Under the pieces are notes generated by a model that was not told the DNA's origin, searched no databases, and saw only the letters and a list, made by a program, of their open reading frames with translations. From contig SADC01001289.1 in NCBI GenBank assembly GCA_004194705.1, positions 682,001 through 746,000 of the forward strand: 64,000 bases of DNA. Reading direction: 5' to 3'. The stretch comes from Ditylenchus dipsaci. Taxonomy: Eukaryota; Nematoda; Chromadorea; Rhabditida; Anguinidae. Of the stretch, positions 34,944 through 46,254 are shown in pieces. A program made the position numbers and the translations under genes. Within the stretch, counting starts at the first letter, position 1; every line of letters begins with the position of its first letter.

Positions 34944-35302
34944 AAAGGACCATGAAACTTGATAAGCACAGCAATTTGCGGAATTAGAATTCGCGCGGAA
35001 CCACTCTGATTTTGTCCATAATGCTTTTGAATTAATTTTTTTGTGTGCATTGAAAATTTGATTTCCATTTATGGGTAAATTTTCAACACGAAGTTCTATA
35101 AGTAGTTATGGTGCAGTGATAGTAGAATATGTGGCTGGCAATGTGGAGCAACGTTGGGCTCGTCTAGTAAACGGTTCTATATTTTGAAAAAATTTTACCC
35201 GCAAACAAAAACAATTCGAAAACATTATTGAAAAAAGTAGGGTGGTCCCGCGCGAATTCAAAATTTTCAAATTGCTGTGCTTATCAAGTTTCATGGTCCT
35301 TC
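34944..35302. mobile_element. Intact MITE, AAGGACCATGAAACTTG ends
   Basis: AAGGACCATGAAACTTGATA pairs with TATCAAGTTTCATGGTCCTT at the right. The arms continue inward with GAATTCGCGCGGAACCAC and GTGGTCCCGCGCGAATTC. It is the uninterrupted relative of 24,793-25,875. Confidence 0.85.
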
Positions 35303-35385
35303 AAATAAAGTCAAACAAACAATAATTTTTATGGACTTTAAATTTGAAAAAATGAAAGTTTTTTGATTTTTTTTTTCAAATTAAG

Positions 35386-35594
35386 TTTCCAAAGATCAGC
35401 GCCTATACATCCTCAACCAGAATTTGTCCGAACAAGCAATGGAACCACCATATTTCCTCTCCGAATCGAGTCTCTAAGTCCAACAACAATAGAAAAAGTA
35501 TTTGAAAAGGGAACAGTTCCAAGTTTGCAGCAACGGCGGAGTCCTTTTGCCAGACACTTTTCCGCTACACTCCAGAATTACGAATGCAAATACA
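35386..35594 (+). CDS. Orphan exon of an unrecognised protein
   Basis: About 70 open codons of balanced composition (AAG acceptor, A|GTTGGT donor, phase 1), containing SAPIHPQPEFVRTSNGTT and SPFARHFSATLQNYECKY. It is richer in C and G than its flanks. It lies between the C3G stop and the asparagine synthetase start on the same strand. It could be an exon of a separate gene or a relic. I do not recognise it. Confidence 0.35.
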
Positions 35595-36526
35595 GTTGGT
35601 TTCTGCAATTACAGATTAAACTAAGAAGATTATCTATTTTTTAGTTGTGCTAAAGTTCACCACTTGCTGCATTATTTCTATTCCAATTATTATAATTTGG
35701 TGTTGTTTGTTTCTGTTTGGCTAGATGAACTAAGGCTTCTTTAGGTGAAAAAAACTTGTTTACTATTTTCAGATGTAAATAATCAATTTTTTTATAAAAA
35801 CTTTATTAAACTGTTTTCTAGAATTATGAGCGCGCAAGGAAAAAAATCAGTATCAAAGTGATTTTTCAAGAAAATTCTTAAAGGGAGCAGGCATCTTTTA
35901 CCTGAGTAGAAATTTGTTTTAAGCTTGGCACAGTCAATAATCTTTAGTGAATTTTGGCCCAAAATGGTGCGCAGGCCCTACCCAAGTTGTGTGGTTGTGA
36001 GTACCGAAAAGAAGCTTTTAACATGAAATCTCAAAAATTCTAAAGATTTTGGGTCTCAAATAAAGGACGACTCTTTAGTATAATGGCCTCTCCAAAAAGG
36101 GATTCCCTAGGACTGTTCCCGACAGAGGCTACTAGTTTGACTTTAATCATAAATGTTGCTTGAATTTTAAGATAGGCAGAAAAGAGCCTAAGTTTGTAAT
36201 CAGTCTAATTTATTGTTGACCTCCTTCAAAATTGAATTTTTGAATTATTGTTTTTTGCTCAAGACTTGTTGCAACACAAAAATCAAACAAAATATTCGGA
36301 AAATTTATTTTGAAAAATTTCATCATTTGTCTGCTTTTTGTATTGTATGTTTGATTGATCGATTGATTTCGTCGAGCTGGATGATGCAACCACTGCTCTT
36401 CTTGCTTTTTTATTGCTGCCATAATCACTAAAAGCTTAGTGAACGTAGACTAAATTCCAATTTGCAGCCTTAATCTTGTTAACTTTGTGTTTTATTTTTA
36501 GTTTTTTTTACTTTAATTAGCCTAAT

Positions 36527-39500
36527 ATGTGTGGCATATTTGCAATTTGCCACCCAAAAGGATGCCCTTCAAGTGCTCATTTTGATGTTCAGAAGGCCCA
36601 GCAAATGTCAATGTAATTTTTCGTTAAAAAAAATAAAAAAAATACTTTGTCTATTGCTTGCTTTTCAAAATACAGTCGACTCCCGATTTAGTGTACACTC
36701 CAAAAGTTCGTTCCCTCCCAGGGTCCGACACTTTTTTTATACCGATTTTTGAAATCTTTTGTCAGTTCTGATTCGTCAGTCTAGTTCAAAATATCGCAAG
36801 AATTACGATTTTGCCGATCGTTTCTAAAAACGCTTCAGATTTGCATTTAGACCGACAACCCCCGATTTAGTGTACACCGTCTTTCAAATTTAGGTGTACA
36901 GTCAAACCTCGATTTAGTGGCACCCCCAAAAGTTTGTTCCCGCCTAGGGTCCGACACTTTTTTTAACCCAATTTTCAAAATATTTATCGATTCTGTTATG
37001 ACAGTCTGGTCGTAAATATCGTGAGGATTCCGATTTTGCCGATCGTTTTTTGAAAAGTAAACGAATTTTGGGTTAAAAAAGTGAAACCTCGATATAGTGG
37101 CACCCCTTTTTTAAAACAGGTATATGCCGATCGTTTTTTAAAACACCTGTTTTAAAAAAAGGGGTGCCACTATATCGAGGTTTCACTTTTTTAACCCAAA
37201 ATTCGTTTACTTTTCAAAAAACGATCGGCAAAATCGGAATCCTCACGATATTTACGACCAGACTGTCATAACAGAATCGATAAAATATTTTGAAAATTGG
37301 GTTAAAAAAAAGTGTCGGACCCTAGGCGGGAACAAACTTTTGGGGTGCCACTAAATCGAGGTTTGACTGTACACCTAAATTTGAAAGACGGTGTACACTA
37401 AATCGGGGTTGTCGGTCTAAATGCAAATCTGAAGCGTTTTTAGAAACGATCTGCAAAATCGGAATTCTTGCGATGTTTTGAACTAGACTGACGAATCAGA
37501 ACTGACAAAAATTTCAAAAATAAAAAATTTTCAAATTTTTATAGAAAAAATAAATTTTTGTGTTTTTCTCTTGGTTTTAACTGAAATGAGCCCCTTTGAA
37601 TTTTTGTTGTTATTTTTGTTAAATTTTTTGCATTATGGGATTTTGGGTTTAAGGTTGCTGAACGATTTGCAAACTTAGAGATCTCCAGAGAAGGTTAAAA
37701 AAGAGAGAAAATCAATAAAAGCCCTTTCCAAAACCTCTCCATTTCTATATTTTGCAAATTATTCAGTAATATAGCTTATTATAATGTCGGCTATATACAG
37801 TAAAAGCTCTATATAGCGCTTACTCTAAAAAGTTCGTTCCCACCTTGGGTCCGACACTTTTTTAACCCCGTTTTTGAAATAATTTATCGATTCTGTTTTG
37901 ACAGTCTGGCCCAAATAGCCCAAGAATTCCAATTTTGACGATCATTTTTTAAAAAGTATTTTACATCACTGTTGGTGTTGTGGATGGAAAAAATTTGAAT
38001 AAAAAAATGTTGAAAAACAACAGGGTGGACCAAGGCAAAAAGTGGTACCCATTGTGGAATAGGGCCGATTTTCTATAGGTTTCTAAAAGCGGTCGTAAAA
38101 ATCGGAATTTCCTTGCGATATTCAATGAAATTTAATTTGAATTTTTTTATAGAATAATAATATTTTTTTGAATAATATGTGCAATTTTTTGCATCAAAAA
38201 ATCTAACATCAAAAAAATTGAAAAATAATTCAGAAGACAAAAGCACAGAGGTCCAGACTACAGAGGCGTGTACCAGCACCCTAAAAATGGCAACATTTTG
38301 TGCCATGAACGCTTGGCTATTATGGATCTGGGGTGCATTCAGCCGATTCAAGGAACCAGGGAAGATCATCAAGTCAATATTTTCATATTGTCAGTCATTA
38401 AATTCTCATGAAAAATTTACAGGTGATCCACAACGGCGAGATTTACAACTTCAGATCATTGGAAAAAGGTGAACTTAGCGAGTACAAGTTTACAACAACT
38501 TGCGGTAATTTATTTTGCTTTCTTCGCAAGAGTAGAATAAATTAAATATTAAGACTCCGAGGTTCTTGTCTTTCTGTATGAGAAGTATAGAGGAGACAAC
38601 GAGAAGATTTGCAACACTTAGATGGTGTTTTTGCCTTTGTTGTTCTCTACGAAGATGAGTTTCTGGTGGCTAGGGATCCTATTGGAATAAGTATGTTAAT
38701 GATTAAGGCTAAATTGAACCTGAACGCCCCCCCCCCCCCTTCCACTCACTTGAACCGGAGCCACGAAAAAATTGCCTTGGTCCCCCAAGCTGATTTTCTG
38801 GGAGGCTCAGGTTCAAGTCAGTGGGGGAGGGGTTCAGGTCCAAGGGCTCCATGATCAATGATTTTGAAAAATTAAAATTATTAAAATTGTTTTCAAGAGC
38901 AAATGTACTTGGTGTTGACAAAGATGGAAGACATTTTTTCAGGTATTTTTTATTGTCTAATCATAAATCTAGCCAAAGTAAAGTAGAATAATTATAGCAG
39001 CGAGATGAAGTGCATTGAAGACACTTGTGGTAATTAAAAAAGGGTTTAACTTTTTTGATAAAACTTAAAAAAACAGGTGAAAGCTTCCTTCAAGCCTTTC
39101 CACCCGGTCATTATTGGACACCAGAGGAGGCATGGTTCAATACTACAAGGTAAAATTTTGACGCTACTCATTAATAGCCCATCAGCGAACCAAAAAAATA
39201 AAATTTGAAAAAGCGTCTGACAGACTAGAGGCTTATATCTTTTTTTTGTTACAGCCCAGCTGGCACAACTATGAATTAGCAGTCAAGGAGCCAGTGTTGA
39301 GCACTCTAAAAACCACTTGATTGAGGCCACCCAAAAGCGGCTCATGAGTGATGCTCCTATAGGAGTTCTTTTATCTGGTGGATTAGATTCTAGTCTTATT
39401 AGGTTTTTTAAAAGACTTTCATCAAATTGATAATACTAAAATTTTAGTGCCATTGCTGCACGTAGAATGACAGAAATTGGCTCAACGGTGAAATCTTTTT

Positions 39501-41473
39501 CCATTGGATTGGACGAAAATGCGCCTGATTTGGTTGCCGCTAGACATATCGCCAAGTTTTTGAAAACAGACCACCATGAATTCCACTTTAGCATTGAGGT
39601 TTTATATATATTCTCGAAATAAAAATTAAAAAATCGATAATACAGGAAGGAGTCTCCATAATCAAAAAGCTGATCTGGCATTTGGAGAGCTACGATGTGA
39701 CCACCATTCGGTCGTCTACACCCATGTATTTCCTCTCCAAGCACATTTCTGAGCAGGGTGTCAAGGTAGTTTTGTCGGGAGAAGGAGCTGACGAAATATT
39801 TGGAGGCTATCTCTACTTCCACAATGCACCAAGTGACGAAGACTTCCAGAAGGTAAAACAATAGTAATTTTGGAAGTTTTTTTTTCAAAGACTACTTTTA
39901 GGAGACAATCCGCCGAGTCAAACTTCTGTCCACTTCTGATTGTTTAAGGGCTGATAGTCTTGTATGGCAAACAGCATAGAAGTTCGAGTAAGTTCATAAA
40001 TAGGGTAAATTTTCTTCACCAAGTTAGAGGCTGCACAGAAATTCACCGACTAAATTAAGAAAATTTAACTAAATTTAAATTTGCATTTAAAAAATAAATT
40101 ACGATATTTTCCAACTTGATTACGAAAAATGTGCGTTAAATCAGAAACTTGACTTTCTAAAATTTAGTTGAGAAATTCTGGAAACTAGTGGCGTAATTTT
40201 GAAATCCCATGCAAAAAATCCGTAATTTACTGCAATTCTTTTTATCAAAAGTGAAATTTAAATCAGTGGGAGAACCCTCAAAGGGAAGACAACTAGCGGG
40301 AATAATAAAAGTCCTTGATGTATGATGCAGTGGATATGCGTTTGTGTTTTAATGAGTCGCAGGTTCGATGTCATGTGGTGGCGCATTATTTATTTTGGAC
40401 TGTTTTAACAATGTCTAGAGGTAATTTGGGCTTCTGATTCCGAATCTAGCTCATCCTCCCCAAAGAGCATGAGCTCTCTGAGCCTTTAAATGGTTAGAGA
40501 ACTTATACTCTTTGGGGTAGGGAAGGTGAGGGGGTGCTTACAGTGGACTTGAGGTTTTACATCTGTTTCTAAAAAAGTCGAATTACTCCTATAAATTGGT
40601 CAAAAACCCGAAAATTTTGAGTGCCACCACGTGGGTTCGAACCTGCGACTCAGTTTGGGCCAAAAAAGACTAACGCTTATCCACAGCGCCATGCATCAAA
40701 GAAATTCCTAGTCACACAAGTTGCCCGCCTCCTCTAGTATAGTGGGTAAATCACATTCAAGCCAAAGCTAAAAATGACTAGTTTTATCAAACTTCAGCAA
40801 AAATATTATTTCTAGGTACCCTTTTTGGACAAGAACTTTCTAGACACTGCCATGATGCTAGACCCAAAACACAGGCGACCAAAAGAGCAAGCTGGGAAAT
40901 TGACTGAAAAGTGGGTGCTGCGAAAAGCTTTTGATGATCCAGTAAGCTTTTCTATTGCATCTTTTACAAAATTTATAACTGAAAAAAAAATATATTTAAA
41001 ACTTGAAGGAAGACCCATTTATCCCCGATGAAATTCTTTGGCGCCAAAAAGAGCAGTTTTCGGATGGTGTAGGCTACGGCTGGATTACTCATTTGGTGGA
41101 GAGTTTTAGCGAGCATGTGACTGATGAACAGGCTAGTTTTTAACTTCAGCCACACCAGCTCAAAAAAAAATCGAAAATTACAATTCAGATCAGCCGAGCC
41201 AAAGAAAAATTCCCAATAAATCCTCCAGCGACAAAAGAAGCCTACTTTTACCGCCAAGTATTTGAGGAACACTTTCCAAGCCAACTGGCTGCGAAGACCG
41301 TAGTTCCCTGGATCCCCAAGTGGCAACAAAACACTGACCCATCTGGCAGAGCCAACGACTTGCACAACAAATCTTTGGAAGGCAAAAAATCTGCAAGCAA
41401 AACAGTTGAAAAAACGCAAATGGACTGCATATATAAGCTGGATGATGAAACTTTTTTGCTGAGCTACAAATAA
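36527..41473 (+). CDS. asns: Asparagine synthetase (glutamine-hydrolysing), spliced
   Basis: It makes asparagine from aspartate, glutamine and ATP in the cytosol. Exons: 36527-36612, 38234-38372, 38423-38504, 38554-38690, 38900-38942, 38998-39029, 39077-39149, 39255-39402, 39448-39598, 39646-39852, 39902-39987, 40816-40941, 41009-41131, 41189-41473; about 573 residues against 554 in E. coli AsnB. The start is fixed by MCGIF, whose Cys2 is the glutaminase nucleophile. RGPDYRG, ERLAIMD and NGEIYNF line the glutamine site, SGGLDSS is the pyrophosphate loop, and [19 protein letters not shown] and [10 protein letters not shown] belong to the synthetase domain. [15 protein letters not shown] resembles bacterial, plant and fungal enzymes more than the vertebrate WRPKEAFSDG form. 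Exons 4, 7, 8 and 11 each lack exactly one base (the one in exon 8 in the A run near 39,313). The intron after 41131 has a GC donor. Family certain; whether it is intact depends on those four sites. Confidence 0.93.
36672..37520. mobile_element. 0.85-kb palindrome of pogo-like ends in asparagine synthetase intron 1
   Basis: Three nested headings, ACAGTCGACTCCCGATTTA, ACAGTCAAACCTCGATTTAG and GTGAAACCTCGATATAGTGG, run inward from the left. They are mirrored on the right around a centre near 37,125 (AACAGGTATATGCCG / AAAACACCTGTTTT). Each carries its own GTTCGTTCCC/GGGTCCGACACTTTTT block. It looks like one pogo-type MITE inserted in another and then duplicated head to head. The arms match almost perfectly over 370 bp. 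Confidence 0.85.
37795..37960. mobile_element. pogo-like MITE fragment
   Basis: ACAGTAAAAGCTCTATATAG followed by GTTCGTTCCCACCTTGGGTC and GACAGTCTGG matches the left part of the 7,258 and 36,672 elements. The right half is lost; a CAACAGGGTGGACCAAGGCA end follows at 38,019. In asparagine synthetase intron 1. Confidence 0.6.
38695..38875. repeat. TGAACCTGA/TCAGGTTCA inverted repeat in asparagine synthetase intron 4
   Basis: GGCTAAATTGAACCTGAA and CTCAGGTTCAAGTCAG surround a GCCTTGGTCCCCCAAGCTGA segment. A relative with AACCTGAGCC and GGTTCAATTTAGCC lies at 52,560-52,690. Confidence 0.55.
40320..40700. repeat. Facing tRNA-like heads with (C)CACGTGG, in asparagine synthetase intron 11
   Basis: On the plus strand GATGCAGTGGATATGCGT then GTCGCAGGTTCGATGTC, and on the minus strand TGGCGCTGTGGATAAGCG then GGTTCGAACCCACGTGG, have A-box and B-box character. 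The pair faces inward, and a CTTTGGGG/CCCCAAAG hairpin lies between. A tRNA-derived SINE in inverted duplicate is the likely reading. Confidence 0.45.
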
Positions 41474-41689
41474 GTGACTTTTTGTTGTTATCCTATTATC
41501 GTTTTGAGAAATATTCACTTATAAAAAAGAGACAGATTATGCATTTTCAAACGTAACTAATATGAACAATTTGGCGACGTCGGAAAAGTATTGTTTTTGA
41601 TCACCACTGGTCCCGTTTTGCGAAACAAAAAATACTTTTTGCTCTATAGAAATATCACATTTACTGACTGATGTTTCATGTGTTATCTG

Positions 41690-42000
41690 TTTCATCGTGT
41701 ACATTCAAAAGTCATAGTCAACGTACCACCTTCATAGTCATAATCAGTGTCAAAGTCATATTCATAGTTGGAAATCACTACCCTAATCGTTGGAATCCCT
41801 TACGCCATAAAAGTCAGCACCCTAAATCTGGCTAAACACGCCAACCCCTGTTATGAATTACCCTTCCCTGGTATCCCTAGCCACCCTCCTGGCACCCCTA
41901 CCCACCCTTTTGGCACTGCTACCAACTCTCTTGGCGCCCCTAGCCCCTTCCCTGGCCCCTACCCACTCCCCTGCCACCCCTAAACCCACCCCACCAACTC
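41690..42000. repeat. Minisatellite of CCCCTxxCCxxxCCTGG units
   Basis: About eight pyrimidine-rich 15-16-bp units lie at 41,868-41,990, preceded by TCATAGTCA-type hexamer repeats (41,690-41,770). The open frame across it reads as Pro/Gly-rich but has no gene context. It starts about 200 bases after the asparagine synthetase stop. Confidence 0.65.
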
Positions 42001-44373
42001 GGAATATACCTTTGTTCACAAAACTATAATAAAAAATTTTCGTTTTTGACAGTGCTTATTTTTTACTATTTTACCTCTTATTTGTCCTCTCCATCTCCAA
42101 TAGAGACCTAGTACCTGTAAAAAATAGTCGAGAAATAGGATTTGGAAAAGTCGGTTTATGACACCACCTGCAATTAAACTTATTGTAGAATTCTTATAAA
42201 AAAATTCGTAGATATTTTGAAGATATCCACGGATTTTTGAAAAATCCACGGATTTTCTTATCTACGGATAGGATTTGTTATTGCTACGAACTTATATCCG
42301 TAAATCAGTAAATTGTCAGATTTTTCAAAATGCTGATATTTTTTGTCATTGTCGAATGTCGAGCCAAGTCGTAACTTTTCAAAATGTCGTGTCGAGTGTC
42401 GAAATATGGAAAAACTTCGACATTTCCACAGTAATGGTCGAAATTGACAACCTTATGCTTTTGTTCCATTTCGATCCCTCTTGCAAAAAAAATACTTTTT
42501 GCAAGGATAGAGCAAGCTGATTTTTTCCACAGATCAAGTTCTGTCTTAATTGTCAGACCCCGACCCCAAACATCGATCTTTTTTGCCTTGGTCCCCCTTT
42601 TGTAAATATTAAGGCTCAGCTTTAGGCAAGGGTTGGCCAGCGCGTATTAGGACAGACTTAAAGATGCTTTAAACTTATGTTTGAGCCCGTCCCTAATTTT
42701 CTCCAAATTATCAAACGGTACTTGTTCGGTCAAGTACCTATTAAACTTCTGTACGGACTTTTCAACTTGGTTTCTAACAAAACTATACCTAAAATTGAAT
42801 TCTAGGCATTGTTTCGTTAAATCCGTACACGAGGTTAGTGATTAGGAAAAAAATTGAATTAGCAGGGGGCAACCGCTGCGCCCAAAACTACAGTCCTCTA
42901 AAGCCTTCCCTGATAAATTTTTCCTAATCACTTTTTAAATCAGAATCAATTTGGGTCTACAGGGTGTCCAATGGTGTCCAACTATTTTTGAATCCCCAAG
43001 TTTTTACATTTCCTACGAAGTTTCAACCGTATATTTTATTCACAAAGGGTCTGGTCGATATAATCTTTCTATGAATTGAATAAATTAAAATATCTCTATA
43101 AATTAAATTTTTTAGTCATTTCAGCTATAAATTTTTTTAATTGTTGGCTGAAACGACAAAAAATTTTAGATTTCATCGATCTTTTTCGTCACTTTTGGCC
43201 ATTTTTTAATTTCAGCTCCAAAAGCCATCTGTAAGCCACTTTTTTTTACACACATGGCCTCTTTTTTTTCTACGTGAGGCAACGTCGAAATCGACTTTTT
43301 ACGTCGCCTCACGTCGAAAGAATGTAGAATTTTCTAAAAAGGATCCGCAAAATCGGAATCCTTGCAGTATTTGGAACCAGACTGTTAAAACACAACTGGC
43401 AAAAATTTTAAAAATCGGTGTAAAAAGTGGCGGACCATAAGTGGAACGAACTTCTGTACTTAAACTGAGCATCGACTGTATAACTGACATCTTAAAAAGA
43501 GTTGACAAAAAGTAATTATCACCTTATTATAGAAAAAATGGCTATTTTTCATTAAAATTTGTATTTTCAATAACACCTGTGTATGGAATGCCATTAAAAA
43601 AATATGCTTAGTTTATGCTTTTAGTATAGCAAATAAAATTTTATATTTGTATTTTACTTTACACGCTTTTTTAAAAAAAAGTATGAGGTTTTAATTATTA
43701 ATTATTAAGGTAGTTTTTTGTTTTGAAAATATTCTTCTTATTATTAGCTCTTTCTAGAAAATAATATATTATATATTAGAATGATTCCACTATCCGACCT
43801 TATAGAGCCTTTTTTTAATGTATCAGCCATAATTTTCAATATTTATGCACTTTTCCTAATAATCAAGCATCAAATAATGCAAATCAATCTACGATTTATG
43901 ATGGTAACTTGAGTCAAAACTTTCACGAACAATTTTTTTTAAACTGACAAGGGAGGGACCCTGACTGTGACCTGGCGTTTTTCCGATGAATTTTTTTTAT
44001 TCGTGTATTCTTGTAAAGCTTGTCCAAATCCCATATGAATTTGGCACTTATGCCTGGGGGGTGGTCATTTTTCATTTATTTAAAAATAGTGGTTAAACGT
44101 CTCCTAAGTGATTTTTTTATGCTTAAAACGATAAAAAAGCTATTTTCTCACATTTATCACGCAAAAAATGGTTTTTTGAAAAATTTTTTTTTGACCATAA
44201 TTCGATTTTCTGCCTTGGGGACCAAGCTAAACCATCCTAAAGAATAACCAAACACCCCCAAAAAATGGAATTTGAACATAGTTTTGTTAACTGGGGCCTA
44301 CCGCATAAAAAGGAAAAAAAGGCCTACCGCATAATTTTGCCTAGCTCTAGTGACCAAAACGGTGTAAATACCC
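42001..44373. other. Intergenic repeats
   Basis: Recognisable pieces are GTCGAGTGTCGAA repeats (42,350-42,440), half of a CCTTGGTCCCCC MITE (42,575-42,680), and a pogo-like relic ending CATCGACTGTA (43,310-43,485). Sequence 44,060-44,225 has an inverted partner at 47,070-47,230. The rest is AT-rich. No gene seen. Confidence 0.5.
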
Positions 44374-44490
44374 TTACCGAATTTCCTCTAATAGCTTCAC
44401 ATGCCCCATTAACTCCACATGCTCTAATAGCTCCACATGCTAGGGGTCATTGAAAAATAACTCCACATGCTCTAATAACACCACACCCAT
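44374..44490 (+). mobile_element. Variable-palindrome MITE, partial (private motif CACATG)
   Basis: TACCGAATTTCCTCTAATAG is followed by four units of ACTCCACATGCTCTAATA type. The full palindrome is lost here. A paired fragment in the opposite sense lies at 46,960-47,066. Confidence 0.6.
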
Positions 44491-44578
44491 AAGGTCACTT
44501 TGTCCAGTGCTTTCAAAATTTTCAATTTCGAGCGTTTTGTCTTGCCGCGAATATGTTTTGTTATGTGTCGGCTAGTTC

Positions 44579-46088
44579 TAGGGTTGGTGACGGGAAAATT
44601 CCCGGGAAAATTCCCGGAAAAATTCCCGGAAATTTCCCGGGAAAGTTTGAAGCGGGAAAATTCCCGAAAAATCGGGAAAATTCAAAAATTTTTGCAAGTT
44701 ACAATGTTTTCTCTTTATATCAACTTTCTATTGTTGTTTTTGTTCGTGTTTAGGCTTATCATGCCTTACTTACAGATTTTCGATGTCTTCTGGCAGAAAA
44801 ATATCGTGGAGTTGGGAATACTTTAACAAGCAAGAAGAGGATCTGAATGGGAAACGGATGCCGGTCGCCTACTGCGAGTTCTGCGACAAGGAGGGCGCGA
44901 AGACCACGCTCAGGGAATTTTCAACGATGCGACACTGAAGAAAGAAGCGGAACGTTTGCGCAGAATTCTGTGGGACAGTGAGGATTTCTGGTTGGACATC
45001 AAGGATGTAAAAAAGTGCTCTCTCCGCTTGCCAATGCAATCACGATAATTAAAGGAAATGAAGTTGATTCCAGTAAGTGAGTTGATTTATAGGCTTGAAG
45101 TGGGTGAGCTGTTTGTTTAGGGCTTACAAAACAATTCGGGATGCTTTTTCTGAGTCAAAAGCTGCGTTGGACTCAAACGAATGGATTGGAGACCTGAAAG
45201 ACGAATTAATGGAGGTAGGCTTCCTCAAATAGAATTTGTTTGAAAAGGATCTTTAGATTAAGGACTTTAGATTAAGGACCTTTAGATTTCGCGAAAACGA
45301 GAGGATTTTGCCAAGTCGGACGTCGCTTATCTGCTCGACATACTGGAGCCATCGGATCGTGGACAAGCGCTCACCAGTGAAGAAAAGCAGGCTGCCATCG
45401 AATTACTGGCCAACAAGTGCATCAGGAATCCAGTTTTCGCGGGCAAAAAAAAGAGGTTAACTTTTCGTAAACTGATTAAAATGGACTATCCCGTTTAAGG
45501 TGATGTCTGAATGTGCTTCGTGGCTCGCAGGAACTGGAATCTTCTCCCATGACAAACGTAAATACGCCTGGGATGCGCTCGATGACAAGACGAATACGCG
45601 GACGTGGTGGATGACCTGGTTCAGCGACACTATCTTGCCCAAAGTCGTGCAAATGCTTCACATCTGCCGATCTCTGCTGCTCCACAGAATGGAACTGGTC
45701 TTTCCGTGGTGGAATCCATACCAAGCTTCGCAACAGGTTTGCTTTTTTGTTTAAGTGAAGTTACTTTGGTTGATTTCAGAATGGTGGTGGAAACGGCCTC
45801 CCAGGTGACGTTCATCAAGCATAATCTCATGCTGGAGTACGCTTATTTATTTAAGTCAACCGTAAAAGAACAGAAAGTAGAAGAAGCGATGGAAGAACGA
45901 AATGAAGAAATTGATGAAGAAACTACACATTTGAGGATGAATTTGATGTATTTATGCATGATTTTGATTGAGTTGTTATGTTTTTCTGTATAAAGTTCTT
46001 TATCAAATTTTCCCGATTTTTCCCGACTTTGGGAATTTTCCCGGGAACTTTCCCGTGTTTGAATTTTCCCGGGAAACTACCAACCCTA
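44579..46088 (+). mobile_element. hAT transposon, 1,510 bp, with target duplication
   Basis: It starts TAGGGTTGGTGACGGG and ends CCCGGGAAACTACCAACCCTA. The flanking octamer GCTAGTTC is identical at 44,571-44,578 and 46,089-46,096. Both ends carry repeated GGGAAAATTCCC palindromes (44,591-44,690 and 46,008-46,075), the usual hAT subterminal binding sites. It contains a decayed transposase gene. The exact duplication suggests a fairly young insertion. Confidence 0.92.
44783..45993 (+). pseudogene. hAT transposase remnant (BED finger and dimerisation domain)
   Basis: The first exon (44,783-44,938) encodes a BED zinc finger: SWSWEYFN then VAYCEFCDKEGAK, with the expected histidine reached at FSTMRH just before a stop. 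Later pieces in different frames include SDVAYLLDILEPSDRGQA (45,309 on). They also include the C-terminal dimerisation motif HLPISAAP, then NWSFRGGIHTKLRNR (about 45,657-45,739). After a short intron comes MVVETASQVTFIKHNLMLEY (45,781 on). The RNase H-like catalytic core is not seen, and the total coding space is too short for a full hAT enzyme. Frameshifts separate the parts. It cannot be autonomous as read. Confidence 0.85.
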
Positions 46089-46254
46089 GCTAGTTCGACA
46101 GGCGAGGAACTATGCTAAAGAAATCGACGCGGATCAGGACGATAAAAAATTAGTTATCTGAGCGATGAATCTCTTCACTTCGACGAATCTTTGGAAGTTG
46201 ATCGGAACGATAAACCGAATGCGCCTAACTCTCAGTTACATGCTTCTTGACTGT

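Noticed and set aside
38900..38942. A frame break in asparagine synthetase exon 5
   Set aside because: Using the second of two adjacent acceptors (CAAGAG|CAAATG) restores the family sequence [13 protein letters not shown] in phase, so no lost base is needed.
39436..39888. 150-codon minus-strand frame
   Set aside because: It is antisense to asparagine synthetase exons 9 and 10, whose plus-strand residues are unmistakable.
40973..41518. 181-codon minus-strand frame, the longest in the window
   Set aside because: It is antisense to the last two asparagine synthetase exons and has no independent support.
41768..41983. Pro/Gly-rich frame
   Set aside because: It is produced by a pyrimidine-rich minisatellite.
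45500..45993. Frames of 84 and 129 codons as stand-alone genes
   Set aside because: They are pieces of a frameshifted hAT transposase within an element with clear ends.
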